Source: Burkholderiales bacterium
Lineage (GTDB): Bacteria > Pseudomonadota > Gammaproteobacteria > Burkholderiales > Burkholderiaceae_C
Assembly (NCBI GenBank): GCA_025354615.1
Contig: JANXMO010000684.1
Location: 1-6,324, forward strand
Length of the DNA: 6,324 bases
Direction: 5' to 3'
Shown here: one piece after another, positions 5,671 through 6,324 of the stretch
Layout: the number at the start of each line of letters is the position of its first letter
Position numbering within the stretch: position 1 is the first letter of the stretch
Translations under genes and position numbers: made by a program
Notes under the pieces: model-generated
What the model was told of the DNA's origin: nothing
The model's database searches: none
Seen by the model: the letters and a program-made list of their open reading frames with translations, nothing else

Positions 5671-6261
5671 TCAAAGTTGGTCCGCCGGGTCAGGAGCTGC
5701 AGCAGGCGCGCGGGCTGGAGGTTTCGCGGCGTACATCAAGCCGAAGCCAACAGTGGCAACCCCCGCACCGATCAATGCATTTCTGTCTATAGATTTGAAA
5801 AAATCGGAACCGAATTTGGGATTATTTGCTGGGCTTTCGACATCGACCGTTTTTGCCATAGTTGAAAGCCCACTATTGACGACTGCAGTCCCACCTCCGA
5901 CCCAGGCCATGGCACGGCCCACCTCGAAAAGTCCGTATTGCAAGAGGGTCATGGCGACAGGCGCTTGCGCTTCTTGCGCAACAGGCGGCTCCATGTCGAC
6001 GGCGACATGGTCTGGCGACACTGAAGGCGCCTGGGGCAAGTCGGCTGGAGGCAGCGGCGCGGGCTGGCGGCGGGGTGACGAAGCCCTGCTGGAAGGCGCT
6101 GATGAAGCGGTCGCAGTGCGGGGCGACAGGGGCGACCCGGGCCGTGACGAAGGACGTGCTGCCGGTGTTGCGACATCGCCAGGGCCGGTTCCCTGCGTCG
6201 CTCTTTCGGCGACTCGGGCGGTTGGAGAAGGCGAACGCGAAGAAGGGCGGGAGGCGGACAT
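5671..6261 (-). CDS. Unrecognised protein: Ser/Pro/Arg-rich N-half with PSSRxxSP repeats, hydrophobic C-half
   Basis: I do not recognise a family. Two ATGs lie two codons apart (6267 and 6261). The AAGGA ribosome site at 6275-6271 is 3 nt from the first and 9 nt from the second, so the second is preferred, giving 196 residues. The first 100 or so residues are low-complexity, rich in Ser, Pro, Ala, Arg and Thr, and probably disordered, with three PSSRxxSP repeats starting at about residues 6, 37 and 56. Then come a hydrophobic/amphipathic stretch at about 103-133 (TLLQYGLFEVGRAMAWVGGG), a polar linker, and a Gly-rich hydrophobic segment at about 161-179 (NALIGAGVATVGFGLMYAA) that could span a membrane. 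The tail is again Ala/Pro-rich. It has no signal peptide. Third-codon GC bias and the ribosome site support a real gene. It lies upstream of the GT41 gene on the same strand and could be its substrate, or a secreted or effector-like protein; both ideas are inference. Confidence 0.7.
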   Translation of the reverse strand: MSASRPSSRSPSPTARVAERATQGTGPGDVATPAARPSSRPGSPLSPRTATASSAPSSRASSPRRQPAPLPPADLPQAPSVSPDHVAVDMEPPVAQEAQAPVAMTLLQYGLFEVGRAMAWVGGGTAVVNSGLSTMAKTVDVESPANNPKFGSDFFKSIDRNALIGAGVATVGFGLMYAAKPPARAPAAAPDPADQL

Positions 6262-6270
6262 GTTCATGAT

Positions 6271-6275
6271 TCCTT
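6271..6275 (-). promoter_or_regulatory. Ribosome binding site deciding the start of the Ser/Pro-rich protein
   Basis: AAGGA on the minus strand sits 9 nt before the ATG at 6261 and only 3 nt before the ATG at 6267, so normal spacing favours the inner start. This is the clearest Shine-Dalgarno in the window. Confidence 0.55.
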
Positions 6276-6324
6276 GGAAAGGCAGATGATGAAGAGTGCC
6301 CTTCCCGCAGCCGCGCCGCGACTT

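Overview
The window looks like a chromosomal fragment from a GC-rich Gram-negative bacterium, most likely a betaproteobacterium (Burkholderiales). The reasons are the strong G/C bias at third codon positions, a TonB-dependent outer-membrane receptor, a NikR regulator, and REP-like hairpin pairs between convergent genes. The taxonomic guess rests on general appearance, not on a search.

Layout. (1) Positions 1-1044, minus strand: the first 348 residues of a TonB-dependent receptor, cut by the left edge. (2) 1183-1695, minus: a NikR-type ribbon-helix-helix metal regulator lying 138 bp upstream of the receptor in the same direction. The gap holds an inverted repeat resembling a NikR operator, placed over a plausible receptor promoter. 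Together they suggest a small nickel-uptake regulon. The NikR carries Arg where the family's nickel-ligand Cys normally sits, so its metal specificity is in doubt. (3) 1856-3004, plus: a Fic-family AMP-transferase (DUF4172-Fic-winged helix) divergent from nikR. Its TATAAT box and start codon lie inside a perfect 12-bp-arm palindrome, which suggests autoregulation and a leaderless mRNA. (4) 3005-3447: a non-coding convergent gap with a roughly 136-bp foldback element, a REP remnant, an inverted pair of 36-bp REP-like hairpins and a small inverted repeat. (5) 3448-5418, minus: a TPR plus GT41 (OGT/SPINDLY-like) glycosyltransferase. (6) 5671-6261, minus: a small unrecognised protein with a Ser/Pro/Arg-rich N-terminal half containing three PSSRxxSP repeats and a hydrophobic Gly-rich C-terminal part. 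It lies directly upstream of, and co-directional with, the glycosyltransferase.

Possible joint roles. The NikR/receptor pair reads as metal-responsive uptake across the outer membrane. The Fic gene looks like a self-contained, self-regulated post-translational modifier. The GT41 enzyme and its Ser/Pro-rich neighbour could be an enzyme-substrate pair, since GT41 enzymes act on Ser/Thr in disordered segments; this is inference from adjacency and composition only. The most unusual items are the Cys-to-Arg NikR, the start-codon palindrome of fic, the foldback element, and the GT41/PSSRxxSP pairing.
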